Shown: positions 7,289 to 18,700, numbered from the stretch's first letter. The stretch is 64,000 nucleotides of DNA from Leptotrichia sp. oral taxon 223 (GCF_013394795.1 NZ_JABXYU010000001.1:1612001-1676000); one strand, 5' to 3'. The notes: generated from the sequence alone by a model not told the origin. Made by a program: numbers and translations.

Positions 7289-8059
7289 ATGTTTTTGGAT
7301 GAAAGACTGGAAAAAATACTGGAAATTCTGAAAAATGAGAAAAAAGTAAAAGTTACTGATTTAGCGGAAAAATTTAATGTTTCGGAAGTTATTATAAGAA
7401 AAAACTTAAAAAGGCTGGAGCAGGAAGGAAAGCTGAAAAGAACTCATGGAGGCGCAATTTTGCTAAAAGAGCTGGCACATTCCAGCACGCTTGAAGAAAG
7501 AGTCATAAATAGGACAAGGCCAAAGGAAATTATCGCAAGAAAAATAATAGAAAATATCGAAAGCGGAGAAACAATATTTTTTGATATTACAAGTATAAAC
7601 TACATCGCAGCAGAATATCTTGCAAATTCTCAAAAGGAAATAACCCTTATTACAAATATGCCCAGCATAACCACACATTTTAACAAAAGCTCAAAAGTTA
7701 GCATTATTATGATAGGTGGAGAGTACAATAAGGAAATTGGTGGAAATGTCGGAATAGAGGCGATTAACTATATAAAAAAATACAATGTAGATAAAGCCTT
7801 TATCGGAAGTGCTGGAATAGACCTAGAAGCTGGAAAAGTGATGAATTTTGAAGCAAATGACGGAAACACAAAAAAAGAAATAATGAATATTTCAAAAAAA
7901 ATATTTTTAGCAACAGAATACAGAAAATTAGGTATTCTTGGAAATTATAAATTCAGTAATTTGTCAGATTTTGATGTATTTATTTGTGAAAAAGATAAAA
8001 AAGATTTTTTGGAAAGCTATAAAAAAATTTTTGATAAATTTGAAGTGAAAATTATATAG
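7289..8059 (+). CDS. DeoR/GlpR-family transcriptional regulator
   Basis: 256 residues. The N-terminal helix-turn-helix is LAEKFNVSEVIIRKNLKRLE, followed by GKLKRTHGGAIL. The sensor domain carries FFDITSINYIAAEYL, the TLITNMPSI strand, IMIGGEYN and a KAFIGSAGIDLEAG segment. The usual DSSS-type sugar-phosphate pocket is altered (DITSINYI), so the ligand may be atypical. GGAG lies 8 nt before the ATG. It has its own promoter and terminator. It flanks the sugar cluster on the right as the first DeoR gene does within it, so either may bind the shared operator. Confidence 0.9.
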   Translation: MFLDERLEKILEILKNEKKVKVTDLAEKFNVSEVIIRKNLKRLEQEGKLKRTHGGAILLKELAHSSTLEERVINRTRPKEIIARKIIENIESGETIFFDITSINYIAAEYLANSQKEITLITNMPSITTHFNKSSKVSIIMIGGEYNKEIGGNVGIEAINYIKKYNVDKAFIGSAGIDLEAGKVMNFEANDGNTKKEIMNISKKIFLATEYRKLGILGNYKFSNLSDFDVFICEKDKKDFLESYKKIFDKFEVKII

Positions 8060-8163
8060 ATTTCCTCAAATTTTTGAGACTAACTGTAATTTTGTTATAT
8101 ATTCGAATCTTTTCAGTATTAAAGAGTAATTTTACTATGCATTATAAATTTTATATATTTGTG

Positions 8164-8195
8164 AAAAGCCAGATTTATTAATTTGGCTTTTTTTG
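8164..8195 (+). terminator. Rho-independent terminator of second DeoR gene
   Basis: AAAAGCCA (8164-8171) pairs with TGGCTTTT (8184-8191), followed by further T. Confidence 0.8.
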
Positions 8196-8263
8196 TCTTA
8201 TGTTATAACATTCAATTCAATCTCCTTTTTGCTAAACTCCGTTTAAAAATAAGAATAATTAAT

Positions 8264-8305
8264 TTTTAAAAAAACTATCTCAAAAAATATTTCAAGATAG
8301 CTTTT
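8264..8305 (-). terminator. terminator of acyltransferase gene
   Basis: Minus-strand AGCTATCT and AGATAGTT arms (8301-8271 region), followed by a T run. It lies just after the minus-strand stop at 8312. Confidence 0.7.
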
Positions 8306-8311
8306 GTTAAA

Positions 8312-10150
8312 TTATTTATTTGTATCTGCATTGGTATTTGAATTTAGAATGTCTTTACTTAGGACAGAATATAGCAGGTTAATGTATCTTTTGGCTGCAT
8401 GAGGTTTTGGATGTGTTCCGTCCTTATAGAAATATTCCTGTTTACCTTTGGAATATGAATACCAGTCGATTACCTTTATATTTGGGTTTTCGGCACTTGC
8501 CTTCTTGATTTCCGCATTGACACTGTCTTGCCACGGATCAGGCATAACTGTATTTATAAAGTAAATATCGTGTCCTTTCAATGTTTCCAAAACAGATTTC
8601 ATATCCTTTTCGTAAATTGTTCCATTTGTTCCAAGTGCAATTACGATAATTTTTCTTAATTTACCATTCTGAGCATAATTTTTTAACATATTTGGCAATT
8701 CATAAAATTGACGTCCAACTTTTGTTTCAATGATGGAATTTGGATATTTTTTCTTCAAGTCAATTTTTGTCATATCCAGCACAGAATCTCCGATAAACAA
8801 AATATTCCGTTCATCATTTGGGTATTTTTTCAGAATTTCATTTTGAATTTTTGTTTCCTCTTCTATTCCTTTAGATGGAGAATTTATCGCTGTGAGAAGT
8901 TCGTCCATTGTCAAGTTTCCATTTAGTGTATTTGTTGTTGGAGTAGCGGTAGGAGTAGGTTCAGGTTCCTCTGTGGTTGCATTAGCCGCTGCTGCCTGTG
9001 CTGCCTTCATTTCCTCCAAATCTTTATTTTCATAAATTGGAGAATATATTAAAATTACAAAAATAGAAATTAAAACAGGATAACTTATGTATTTTATACT
9101 TTTTTTCTCAAATAAGAAGTAACTCAATTCTGAAATTGCCACTAAAACAATAATTTGAATAAAAAATTGCTGAATATTTGAAAGTTTTGTCCATTTAAAA
9201 TATTCCCGTGCGAATATCATAATCGGATATTGCCACAAATAGTATTGATATTGATGTTGCCCTAATCTTATTATTGGGTTAAAAATTTTGGGATATTTTG
9301 AAAGATCGAATTTTTTTAATTCAGGTTTTGAAAATAAAACAAGTGTAAATCCTATCAAAACACTTGATAAGAACATCAGCCCATAGTAATTATAGGCACT
9401 TCTGTAATCTATTCCAAAACAAAAGAAAATTAATGAAAATAGCCCTAAAATTCCTAAAATGTATACAATTTTTTTCTCACTATCTTTTTTTATTTCTCTA
9501 TTTGTATAAAAACACGCTATTGCGGCAGGGCAGAAAAATGCAAAAGCTCTTGTGTCAGTTCCATAATATATTCTGGAAAAATCCGCTCCCTCTGGAGATT
9601 TTGAAGTTATATAGAATACATAAGCCATTATTAATGCAGAGATTATCCCAATTCCAAAAAAAATAATTCCGATGGCATTGTTTTTTAATTTCAGTTTTTT
9701 AAGCCCCTGTAATAAAGGCGGGAAAAATATATACATCTGTATCAGAAACGATAGCGCCCAAATATGTGTCAGGGGCAAGATAATTCCAAAATTGTCAAAA
9801 TAGGACATTTTTGAAAAAATCTGATAAATATTGTTTAGTCCCAATATTGAAAATAATGCACTGTATTTGTATTTCATTTCAAGTCCGTTGTTTACAAAAT
9901 ATAATGCAATGGTTGAAATTAATATTACAATTAGCAGGCTTGGATAAACTTTTCTCAGCCTACGGTTAATGACTGAAAAAACTGAAAAATCTCTGGAAAG
10001 CAGTCCAGTCGTAACCAGATAGCCACTTAATGCAAAAAATATAATAACACCGATGTAAGTTCCCCTGTAGGAAAACCAGTGATAAACACAGATAAGAACA
10101 AGTGCAACTGTTCTAAGTATGTCAAGGCTTTGTATTCTTTCCTTTTTCAT
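8312..10150 (-). CDS. acyltransferase-3 / SGNH fusion, OatA-like cell-envelope O-acetyltransferase
   Basis: 612 residues. Residues 1-370 or so form an integral-membrane acyltransferase-3 domain (LDILRTVALVLICVYHWFSY, then FFALSGYLVTTGLL) with about ten helices. A low-complexity linker rich in Ala, Thr and Pro follows. The C-terminal extracytoplasmic SGNH domain has FIGDSVLDM (Ser block), ALGTNGTIY (Asn block) and FYKDGTHPKPHAAKRY (Asp-His block). By family, the membrane domain moves acetyl groups out and the SGNH domain places them on peptidoglycan or a surface glycan. The substrate is not evident. The SGNH part closely resembles the separate protein encoded at 10394. Confidence 0.88.
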   Translation of the reverse strand: MKKERIQSLDILRTVALVLICVYHWFSYRGTYIGVIIFFALSGYLVTTGLLSRDFSVFSVINRRLRKVYPSLLIVILISTIALYFVNNGLEMKYKYSALFSILGLNNIYQIFSKMSYFDNFGIILPLTHIWALSFLIQMYIFFPPLLQGLKKLKLKNNAIGIIFFGIGIISALIMAYVFYITSKSPEGADFSRIYYGTDTRAFAFFCPAAIACFYTNREIKKDSEKKIVYILGILGLFSLIFFCFGIDYRSAYNYYGLMFLSSVLIGFTLVLFSKPELKKFDLSKYPKIFNPIIRLGQHQYQYYLWQYPIMIFAREYFKWTKLSNIQQFFIQIIVLVAISELSYFLFEKKSIKYISYPVLISIFVILIYSPIYENKDLEEMKAAQAAAANATTEEPEPTPTATPTTNTLNGNLTMDELLTAINSPSKGIEEETKIQNEILKKYPNDERNILFIGDSVLDMTKIDLKKKYPNSIIETKVGRQFYELPNMLKNYAQNGKLRKIIVIALGTNGTIYEKDMKSVLETLKGHDIYFINTVMPDPWQDSVNAEIKKASAENPNIKVIDWYSYSKGKQEYFYKDGTHPKPHAAKRYINLLYSVLSKDILNSNTNADTNK

Positions 10151-10290
10151 AAATAAAAAAATTCCTTTCTTTTAAAAATATATTTATATGATAATTTAAT
10201 TTTATAGATTTTTATTTGATTATTAATAATTATTTTTTATTTTATTTTAATATTTGTCTTATTTAAAATATTTAAAGATAAAATTTAATA

Positions 10291-10388
10291 AAAAAAACTA
10301 CTCCAAAACAAACTGTTTAAATTGCATAAAATACTATGTTTTATGGTATAGCTTAACTTTTTTAGTTTGAAATTAAAGTAGTTTTTAT
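10291..10388 (-). terminator. long imperfect hairpin, probable terminator of the SGNH gene
   Basis: AAACTACT (10295-10302) pairs with AGTAGTTT (10377-10384), with inner CAAACT/AGTTTG arms and an ATAAAA/TTTTAT pair, ending in T runs on the minus strand. About 95 nt is long for a terminator, so a small inverted-repeat element is also possible. The rest of 10151-10290 is AT-rich with nothing recognised. Confidence 0.55.
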
Positions 10389-10393
10389 AAAAA

Positions 10394-11044
10394 TTATTTA
10401 TTTAAATTTGTTATTTTATTCAATTGAACATTTTTGGTACTGGAAGAATCTGAAGATTTTTCTTTTACAGGTTCAGTTTTTTCATTTTCTCCAAGATAAT
10501 GTTTTTTAATTTCATTAGTTATAAAGTCTGCATAATATCTTTGCCCTTTATCGTTCAAATGAGTTCTATCTTTATAAAAATATTGATTTTTCCCTTTTGC
10601 ATAAGAATACCAGTCAATCAGGTAAGCATTGTCATATTGTGCAACTTTTTCCTTTAATTTTCTGTTTACTTCCTGTTCCCAGGGATCCTTGTGTGCAGTG
10701 TTCATAAAGAATACATCTTTCCCTTTTGCCATTTCCATAACATAATCAAAATCTTTATCTGTAAATTTCCCATTTGTTCCAAGATGCACAACTAATGCAG
10801 TTTTTAATTTTCCATCTTCCACTAATTTTGTAACAATCCCTGGAAGTGTTGAAAATTGACGTGATATTTTTGTGTCAAAATAAGGATTTTTAAAATTAGG
10901 TGCAATGTACTGCTTGCTGCTATTCATTATCGAATCTCCAACAAACACAATATTATCAGGTACTTTTCCAATAAACATCTCTTTGGCGATAATAATTCCG
11001 GAACCAAAAACTAATATTACTAAAACAAAAAATAATTTTTTCAT
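10394..11044 (-). CDS. membrane-anchored SGNH-type hydrolase/acetyltransferase domain protein
   Basis: 216 residues from the ATG at 11044, which follows GGGAG at 7 nt and begins MKKLFFVLVILVFGSG, a signal peptide or anchor. The SGNH blocks are FVGDSIMNSS, HLGTNGKF and YKDRTHLNDKGQRYY. The span DPWEQEV...LIDWYSYAKGKNQYF parallels DPWQDSV...VIDWYSYSKGKQEYF in the fused protein at 8312, so the two are paralogues. It ends in a Lys/Glu/Ser-rich tail. It likely works on the same surface glycan, perhaps as a second acetyl acceptor enzyme or as a deacetylase. Confidence 0.8.
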   Translation of the reverse strand: MKKLFFVLVILVFGSGIIIAKEMFIGKVPDNIVFVGDSIMNSSKQYIAPNFKNPYFDTKISRQFSTLPGIVTKLVEDGKLKTALVVHLGTNGKFTDKDFDYVMEMAKGKDVFFMNTAHKDPWEQEVNRKLKEKVAQYDNAYLIDWYSYAKGKNQYFYKDRTHLNDKGQRYYADFITNEIKKHYLGENEKTEPVKEKSSDSSSTKNVQLNKITNLNK

Positions 11045-11203
11045 AATTTTTCTCCCTTTTGTATTTTTTACTATAATTTTTTGTCTAAAAAACTTTTTTA
11101 TCAAAAAATCTTTTAAACACATCATTATAAGACATTATTTTTCTTTTGTCAAATTTTTTTTAATTAATTTTTTAAGTAAAAAATCTTTGGGAAAAATTTC
11201 AAT

Positions 11204-11731
11204 CTAATCAGTTGTGAGTATTATTCTGTAATCATTCTCTGGGTTTAAAAACACCATTTTTTTTAATTTTGTATCATAAGCATAAGCCAAAGGCTCATTG
11301 CTTACTTCTTGAAGAATTGTCCCTCTTTCCAGTTTCAATCTTACTATTTCTTCTCTTCTTGAACCAGAATTATCCTGTTCTGGAGATTCGTCAACATATC
11401 TTGTCAAAAAATATCCTTTATTGTCCTTTTGAATTTTAAAGCTCTCAGATGTATCTGTGTAGCTAAATATTTTATTCAAAAACTTTTCTTCATGCAATTT
11501 TCCATCCGTCGTATATTCCTCATCGTTCCCTTTTGCATAAGTGCCTTCTCCCTCTGAACTTGAATTCTCATTGCCGTCTGCTTTTTTATTTTCAGTTTGT
11601 TGTGGCTGTTCCACATTTTGAACATTTTGCGTATTATTTTCAGATGCAGCAGCTGAATTTTCATTGCTGTTATTTGCGCAAGATAGTACGCCCATAGCTA
11701 GTATTGTTATAAGCAGAAAAATTTTTTTCAT
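11204..11731 (-). CDS. lipoprotein of unknown function
   Basis: 175 residues. The start MKKIFLLITILAMGVLSCANN follows GGAGGG by 7 nt. The lipobox VLSC gives a lipidated Cys at residue 18. A low-complexity Asn/Ser/Glu/Gln linker follows, then a small domain with TDGKLHEEKFLNKIFSYTDTSESF and a C-terminal KMVFLNPENDYRIILTTD. I do not recognise the domain. It follows a consensus promoter on the minus strand and precedes the SGNH gene in the same direction, so the two may be co-expressed. Confidence 0.75.
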   Translation of the reverse strand: MKKIFLLITILAMGVLSCANNSNENSAAASENNTQNVQNVEQPQQTENKKADGNENSSSEGEGTYAKGNDEEYTTDGKLHEEKFLNKIFSYTDTSESFKIQKDNKGYFLTRYVDESPEQDNSGSRREEIVRLKLERGTILQEVSNEPLAYAYDTKLKKMVFLNPENDYRIILTTD

Positions 11732-11792
11732 ATATAATCCCTCCAAATCTTAAATTTTTAAAGTAAATGAATTTCCGTTTTATTGTATTAAG

Positions 11793-11821
11793 ATTATATA
11801 ATATTTTTTTAGATATGTCAA
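11793..11821 (-). promoter_or_regulatory. consensus promoter of lipoprotein gene
   Basis: Minus-strand TTGACA (11821-11816), exactly 17 nt, TATAAT (11798-11793): a perfect sigma70 consensus, predicting strong expression. Confidence 0.85.
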
Positions 11822-11933
11822 GAAGTTTTTAGCAGTAAATAAAATACTGTTTAATAAAAACACTTAATATTAAAAAATAAACAATATATTAATAATTTCA
11901 TTTGAAAAATTTAAAAATAAATTTAAAAACAAC

Positions 11934-11961
11934 TTGACAACCGCATTAAATGAGTTATTAT
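11934..11961 (+). promoter_or_regulatory. promoter of small secreted protein gene
   Basis: TTGACA (11934-11939), 16 nt, TATTAT (11956-11961), 70 bp before the ATG. It faces away from the lipoprotein promoter, and the interval 11732-12031 holds nothing else recognised. Confidence 0.7.
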
Positions 11962-12031
11962 TATAATAACAGGTATTAATAACATATTAAAATTTGTAAT
12001 TAATTAAATAATATTAAAGGGAGGATTTATT

Positions 12032-12418
12032 ATGAAAAAATTGTTATTGGTTTTTATGTTTATGTGTGCGTGTGCAACAATTTACGCCTATCCTAGAGGA
12101 ATAGATGTATCAAAGCAGCAGGGAGTATACATAAGAGATAATTTAAGAATTCTATTTGGAAAAAGAGAAGCTTGTCAAAATATAGGAAGAAACCATGTCA
12201 ATTTCCCAGAAATTTATGACGGAAAAAGACAAGATTTATCACGAGCTCTTTTTAACCTTATAGGAAAAGCAAATCCAGGCTATCGTGGTTATTCTGGCTA
12301 TTCAGCTGAAGAAAATGTAATGGCATGGTACAGATCAAACTGTGTTACATATAATCAGACTGGTGCCAGAAACAGTAGAGCTGTGGAATATTTCTACGAC
12401 TATGCTTCTAATTTCTAA
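12032..12418 (+). CDS. small secreted protein of unknown function
   Basis: 128 residues with a clear signal peptide (MKKLLLVFMFMCACATIYA, cleavage likely before YPRG) and GGGAGG 8 nt upstream of the ATG. The mature part of about 109 residues has two cysteines (EACQNIG and RSNCVTY) that could form a disulfide, an RNLR/FGKRE basic patch and a GYRGYSGYSAEENVMAWYRSN segment. I do not recognise the family. It has its own promoter and a long terminator, so it is a single-gene unit next to the autotransporter gene. Confidence 0.75.
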   Translation: MKKLLLVFMFMCACATIYAYPRGIDVSKQQGVYIRDNLRILFGKREACQNIGRNHVNFPEIYDGKRQDLSRALFNLIGKANPGYRGYSGYSAEENVMAWYRSNCVTYNQTGARNSRAVEYFYDYASNF

Positions 12419-12466
12419 TTTTCTGTATTAAAATTAACATAATATATTAACATCATAATAAAAAAT

Positions 12467-12524
12467 AAAAACATAATCTGACAAACTGGGAATGGGGATT
12501 TAAGTTTGGAGGTTATGTTTTTTA
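12467..12524 (+). terminator. compound-hairpin terminator
   Basis: AAAACATAA (12468-12476) pairs with TTATGTTTT (12513-12521), with inner CAAACT/AGTTTG arms, followed by T. It ends the transcript of the small secreted protein. Confidence 0.75.
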
Positions 12525-12551
12525 TTAAAGGTTAAATTTTTATAATAATAT

Positions 12552-12580
12552 TTGAAAATTTTTTATTTTTAAGTTATAAT
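12552..12580 (+). promoter_or_regulatory. promoter of autotransporter gene
   Basis: TTGAAA (12552-12557), 17 nt, TATAAT (12575-12580). Transcription would begin near 12587, leaving a leader of about 140 nt before the ATG. Confidence 0.75.
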
Positions 12581-12725
12581 TATAAAGAAATTGAATGATT
12601 AAACTAAGAGAATTTTAAAATTATATTTAATACAGAATACATAGGATAACAATAAAGTTGTCAGAGACACTTAAGCTATATAAGTTTAAAGATTCTAAGG
12701 TCTATGAAAAGGAGAGAAACTGAAA

Positions 12726-15700
12726 ATGACAAATAATTTAAGGGAAATTAGAAAAAGCTTATGTTCATTTGCAAAAAAATGTAAGAAATTTAAATACACA
12801 GATTCGGCATTGATTACATTTTTAATTACAGGGGCAGTAAGTATTTCAAGTAATCTGTTTTCAGCTGAAAAAGATGGAAATATTGAAAATCAGAAAAAGA
12901 TTATTTCTGCAAGTATGAAAGACTTTAATGTTCTGGTTAAGGAAACAAGAAAAGAAAATGACAAACTGCTGAAGAAAGCAAATCTTGAACTTATACAGCT
13001 TATGGAACAGGGGGAGCATGTAGTAAAAGCACCTTGGAGCAGCTGGCAATTTGGGGCTAACTACATGTACAGCAGCTGGAATGGAACTTTTAAAGGAAAA
13101 GGGGATAAAAAGGAGAAATATCCTTATGAAGGAATTTATGAAAGAAGCTCAAATACATTCGAAAGATACACATCACCGTTAAGCAAAAATTACAGTCTTC
13201 TAGCATTAAGTCAAAATGTAAATAAAGCAGCAACAAATGAAAGGAATGGACTGGGATTAGATTATGGACTTACGAGTAATACTAGGGCACAGGAATCAAT
13301 TCTGGAAATAAATGTTGAGGCTTCAATAAAACCAAAGACTGTACAGATAGAAATTCCAGATTTAGGAATAAGAGCACCTCAATTACAGGTAATGACGGTT
13401 AATGGAATAGAAGTGCCGTCAATAAAAGTACCAACACCAAATACTCCTACTAAAACAGTCAGCATTGCAAAACCTAATGCAGAACCATTTACAGGATATT
13501 ATTTTGATGGAACATGGAGTCATAGAGAGTTAAAAGATAATATTGCTATCTATTCAGGAATAGATCCTAATTCTTTAATAGGAAATATAAATAATACAAA
13601 ACCTACTCCAGCAGCAATGACTGGTTCATATAACGGTAGAGAATTTCAAGGAACTCTTATAAGGAATGAAAACAACAGATACACTAATACTTACTACTTA
13701 AATAGTCAGGCTAATATAGATAAAATCGCTAATAGTACTTTCTATTTAAGAGGACATTACACTACTGATACCTATGATGATAGTAATACTAGAGCACATT
13801 TAGGAATATCTAATAATGGGCATAAAATCTATAAAGATGCTCATGGAAATGGTATCCCAGATGAAGGTGTTGTTGGTGTTCATGCATTGGGAGATTTAAA
13901 TATTAAACATTTAGTATTTAATCTATATGGAAGAGCAGGAGCAGTAACAAATGAAACATGGAGACATGGAATACTGGATTTTGATGATGTAACTGTAAAT
14001 ATGTATAATAGCGATAATATGGGATTCTATAATATGCCAATTGCTAGATATACTTATAAATATTTCAGAGCTGGAAAAGAATGGCGTACTTCAGTTGGAG
14101 GATTTTCTGGAAAAGCTAATGTAAATATGTATGGAAGAAATAATTCTGTTTACTTAACAACAGGAATGTCATATATTAAACATTGGGAAAATGAAGGTTT
14201 GATACAATCAGATGGAGCTTCAAATATAGTATATTCAAGTTTTTCTTATGCTCCAACTTTATCTAAACTTGTAAATCCAGCTTCAGTTGACTATTCTAAG
14301 TATACAAACACAGTAAAATTAGCAAATGTTAAGCTGTATGGGGATGAAAATATAGGTATGTATTTTGGTAGTAGAATCAAAGGAGATATTGCTAAAGTAC
14401 ATAGAGAATGGGGAAATGAATTAGAAGGAGTATATGGTTTTAATAATAAAGCAGCACATATAGGTATATATCAAGGAGAAATAGATTTTTCTGCAAAAAT
14501 TGGGGAAAGATTAACAATAGATAATCAAAATAAACAAACAACTGAAGGAAATTTAAATAATGTAGGCTATACTAATGAAACAGTTGATGGTGCTGTAGGA
14601 ATTTTCTCAGAAAGTGGTCAAAGAGTTGGAATAGTTGCAAGAGGAGATATAATGGAAGAAACTCCACCATCTCAAGCAACAATATTAGCTAATGCAGCAG
14701 ATCTAAAATATAAAAAATGGTTTCTTCATCCTTGGAATCCAGGGACTCAAGAATTATTGCCAGTGGATTATACAAAAGTTGGAAGTTCATATGGATATGC
14801 ATTAGCTAATGATTTTTCAAAAGACCCTATACATAATTTAGAAGTTGCAAAACTTGATATTAGATTTGGAAAATATTCTAAAAATGGAATTATGGTTCTA
14901 GCAAAGCAAGGAACTGTAATTGATGTAGGAAAGAATACTTCTAATCTTCATATTACTGGAACAAGTTCAGATATAACTGATGGTATCAATGGTGCTAATA
15001 CTCTTGAAGCAGATGCTTCAACTGGAACTATAGTAGCTTATGCAGAAGGAACTTGGGATCAATTAAAACATAGATATGGAAATGATGACACAAGAATAGC
15101 TCAAAATGATGCAGATGCAACTGCTATAAATAATGGTGCAGCAAGAAAGGCATTAACAGATGCAACTGCTACAACAGCGGCAAAATTACAGGGATTGCCT
15201 TCTGAAGTAAATGTTTATCCTAATGTAGTGCTGGCTTCAAAAGAAGGAATTGCCTATATGGGTGATAATAAAGGGGTTGTAAATGCAGGAACATCAGGAA
15301 ATACTACAACTACAACAGCAGTAAACTACAAATCAATAATAGGATTTGCAAGAGATGAAGGTGTAGTTAATATTCATGGAGATATTGAAGCAATAGACAA
15401 AAATGCTACTCAGAATAAGTTTGAGAATATTGCAGGACTGGCTACAAAAACAGCAGCAGGAGCATCAGGTGGAACTGTTAATATAGAAGATGGAAGTATT
15501 AAAATAAGCGGTATGGCAGGATTTGCCTCTGGAACTGGTTCAGTTGTAAATGTAAACAACGGTACGGCTAATAAGATTCAAACTGGGGAAAATGGGGCAT
15601 TGGCGGCAGTTGATGGAGGAAAAGTTAACTTCAGCGGAGGAACAATTTATCATGAAGACAAAGCAACGAGTTCAGATGTAGTAGCAGCCGGGACGACAAC

Positions 15701-18700
15701 TGTCAACCATGCAAAATCTACACCATTTTATGCTGACGATTCTTCAAAAATTGAATTTAAAGGGGCAACTACAATAAATATGGCAGACGGAATACTGATG
15801 CCAGGAACAGATGCAACTAACTATGACGGTGGAAATACTTCGGCTACAGCTAAATATCTTGGAATGAATAATGTGACTGTAAATTTGACAGGGGATAATG
15901 TGGTACTTCGTACATACACTGGAGCTACAACTAACTGGACAGGAGGAACTGCAGGTTCAAATGCTATAAAAAATGATATGAAACTTGCTGCTTTGAATAC
16001 AAATGGTAAAAAATATAAGATATATTATACAGATGGTATATTTAATCTTAATGTTAATCAGGATTTAGATGACAATACAGATGAATTTAACACAAAAATA
16101 AGACTTTCAAATGAAAAATTTACAATAGCAAGTGGAGTTACTGTGAGTTCTGCAACTGGAAAAGGTTTGTCAATGGCTTCTCATGATGGTGTTACAACTA
16201 ACACAACTACAGGATACACAAATAACGGAACAATTAATATAACAGGAGGTACGCCTTCAAATACAACAGCATTGTCTACAAGTTTTGGATATGTTGATAA
16301 TAAAGGAACTATCAATGTGGATAAAGGAATTGGAGCGTATGGAATAAATGGAAGTAGTCTTACAAATAATAGTGCTATAAATATTACTTCAAGCGGAGTA
16401 GGTATGGCAGGATTTGCCTCAGCTTCAGCGTTAAAAACTTATGGAACAGATGCTAAAATTTCAAATGGTACATTGACAACAGCTGATAAAGTTTTAGAAG
16501 TAACTAATAACGGTACTGTAACAGTTGCAGGGGACGGTTCTATCGGATTGTATGGAAATCCAAATGATCTTGCAGGAACAGGACTGCTGACAACAGAAAA
16601 TGGAGTTATTACAAATAATGGAAAAATAGTAATGACAGGAGATAAAGCTGTTGGAATTGTATCAGAGGGAGCTGGAAATATCGTTAATCTTGGAGGAACT
16701 GGAAGTTCAGATATTACAGTAGGAACTAATGGAATAGGAGTTTATGCAAGTGGAACCCAAAGTAAAGTGAATTTCACTTCAAACACTGGAGTGGAAATCA
16801 AGGATAAAGGAGTAGGAATTTATGTTGCAAACGGTTCTGTCATAAATCCGAACGGGAATAAATTTGAAATAAAATATACAGGTTCACCAAATGCATCTGG
16901 AGCAGGTATTTTTTATGATAGCACAGCTACAAATATAACTGATATAGATATAGTAAATACTAGCAGTGATAAAGGAATAGTTGGAATTTACACAACAGGA
17001 GGAACACTTACAAATACAGGAACAATAACAGATAGAAGTGGAAAAGCCTATGGAATTTATTCTGATGGTGCAAATGTTATTAATAGTGGAACATTGACTA
17101 TGGGAGACAAAGGTAAGGGAGTACTCAGTACAGGTGGAGATGTAACTCTTACAGGAACTTCTGTAATTACAGTGGGAGAAAATGAAGCTATTGGTGTTTA
17201 TACAAGAGGAACAGGTAATCTAATAAAAGCTGATGCAGGTTCTCAAATGACAATTGGTAACAGTTCGTATGGATTTATTAATGAAGGAACTGGAAATACA
17301 GTAATAAGTAATGCCACTGTTTCAAATGTTGGAGATAACACTGTTTTCGTATTCTCAAAAGATGCGGCAGGAACTGTGATAAACAATAGCCAGTTAACGT
17401 CAACAGGTTCAAAAAACTATGGACTTTACTCAGCAGGAACTGTAATAAACAACGGTAATATTAATTATGGTTCAGGAGTAGGAAATGTTGGAATTTACAG
17501 TATAAATGGAGGAACTGCTTCAAATAGCAGTGGTGCATCAATAACAGTAGGAACTTCGAGTATTGGAAATCCTGATCCGTCAGACAATTACTATGCGATA
17601 GGAATGGCGGCAGGATATTATGGAGATGCTTTATCACCAGCTTATACAGGAAATATATTAAATTCAGGAACAATTAATGTAACTGGAGAAAACAGTATTG
17701 GAATGTATGGTACAGAAAGCGGAACAACAGTAACAAATAATGGAGTTATTAATCTTAGTGCAAGTAACACAGTAGGAATGTATCTTGATAATGGAGCTTA
17801 CGGAATAAATAACGGAACTATCCAGTCAAGTGGTTCAGGATTAAAAAGAATCATAGGAGTAGTAGTTAAAAATGGTTCAACAATAGAAAATAATGGAATT
17901 ATTCAAATTAATGCAGAAGAAGCGGCAGGATTAGTTGCTAAAGGAAATGCAGCAGGCAGAAATATAGGAATAATTAAAAACTATGGGACATTGAATATAA
18001 CAGGAGTTGGAGCTAGAGACAAGGTAATTCCGAGTGAAGGACAGGCTTTAGCTAAAGATATGGGTGGTGTAAAAATACATGCACCAGCAGGAGCATCCAC
18101 AGCTACAATAAGTGTTAATGGAACTCCAGTAATTCCTGAATTAGCCACAAGTTCAGCAGAAGAATATAAAGAAATGGAAGTTTCAACAATTGGAATGTAC
18201 ATAGATACTTCAAATAGAAGATTTACAAAACCTATAACAGGGTTAAGTGAGTTAAGTTCATTGAGAAAGGCTGATTTAATTATAGGAAATGAGGCTGCTC
18301 AAAATACAACAGGTAAATATATTCAAGTAAGTCCTCAAATACTCGCACCATACAATCAGATGATTTTAACTAATCCTCAAATAGAAAAGTGGAGTATTTA
18401 CTCAGGTTCACTAACTTGGATAGCAAGCGTTGCACAAAATCAGACAGATGGAACAATACAAAATGCCTATATGGCAAAAATTCCATATACTCAATGGGCG
18501 GGATCAGATGAAACACCTGTAAATAAAACGGATACTTATAATTTTGCAGATGGATTGGAACAGAGATATGGAGTGGAAGCACTTGGAAGCAGAGAAAATC
18601 AATTATTTCAGAAATTAAACAGCATTGGAAACAATGAAGAAGTGCTACTGTATCAAGCTTTTGATGAAATGATGGGACACCAGTATGCAAATGTACAGCA

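Noticed and set aside
13460-15180. Possible mosaic segment of the passenger with different codon use
   Set aside because: The impression of different codon choice was not measured and could reflect amino-acid content. It needs a codon-usage computation.
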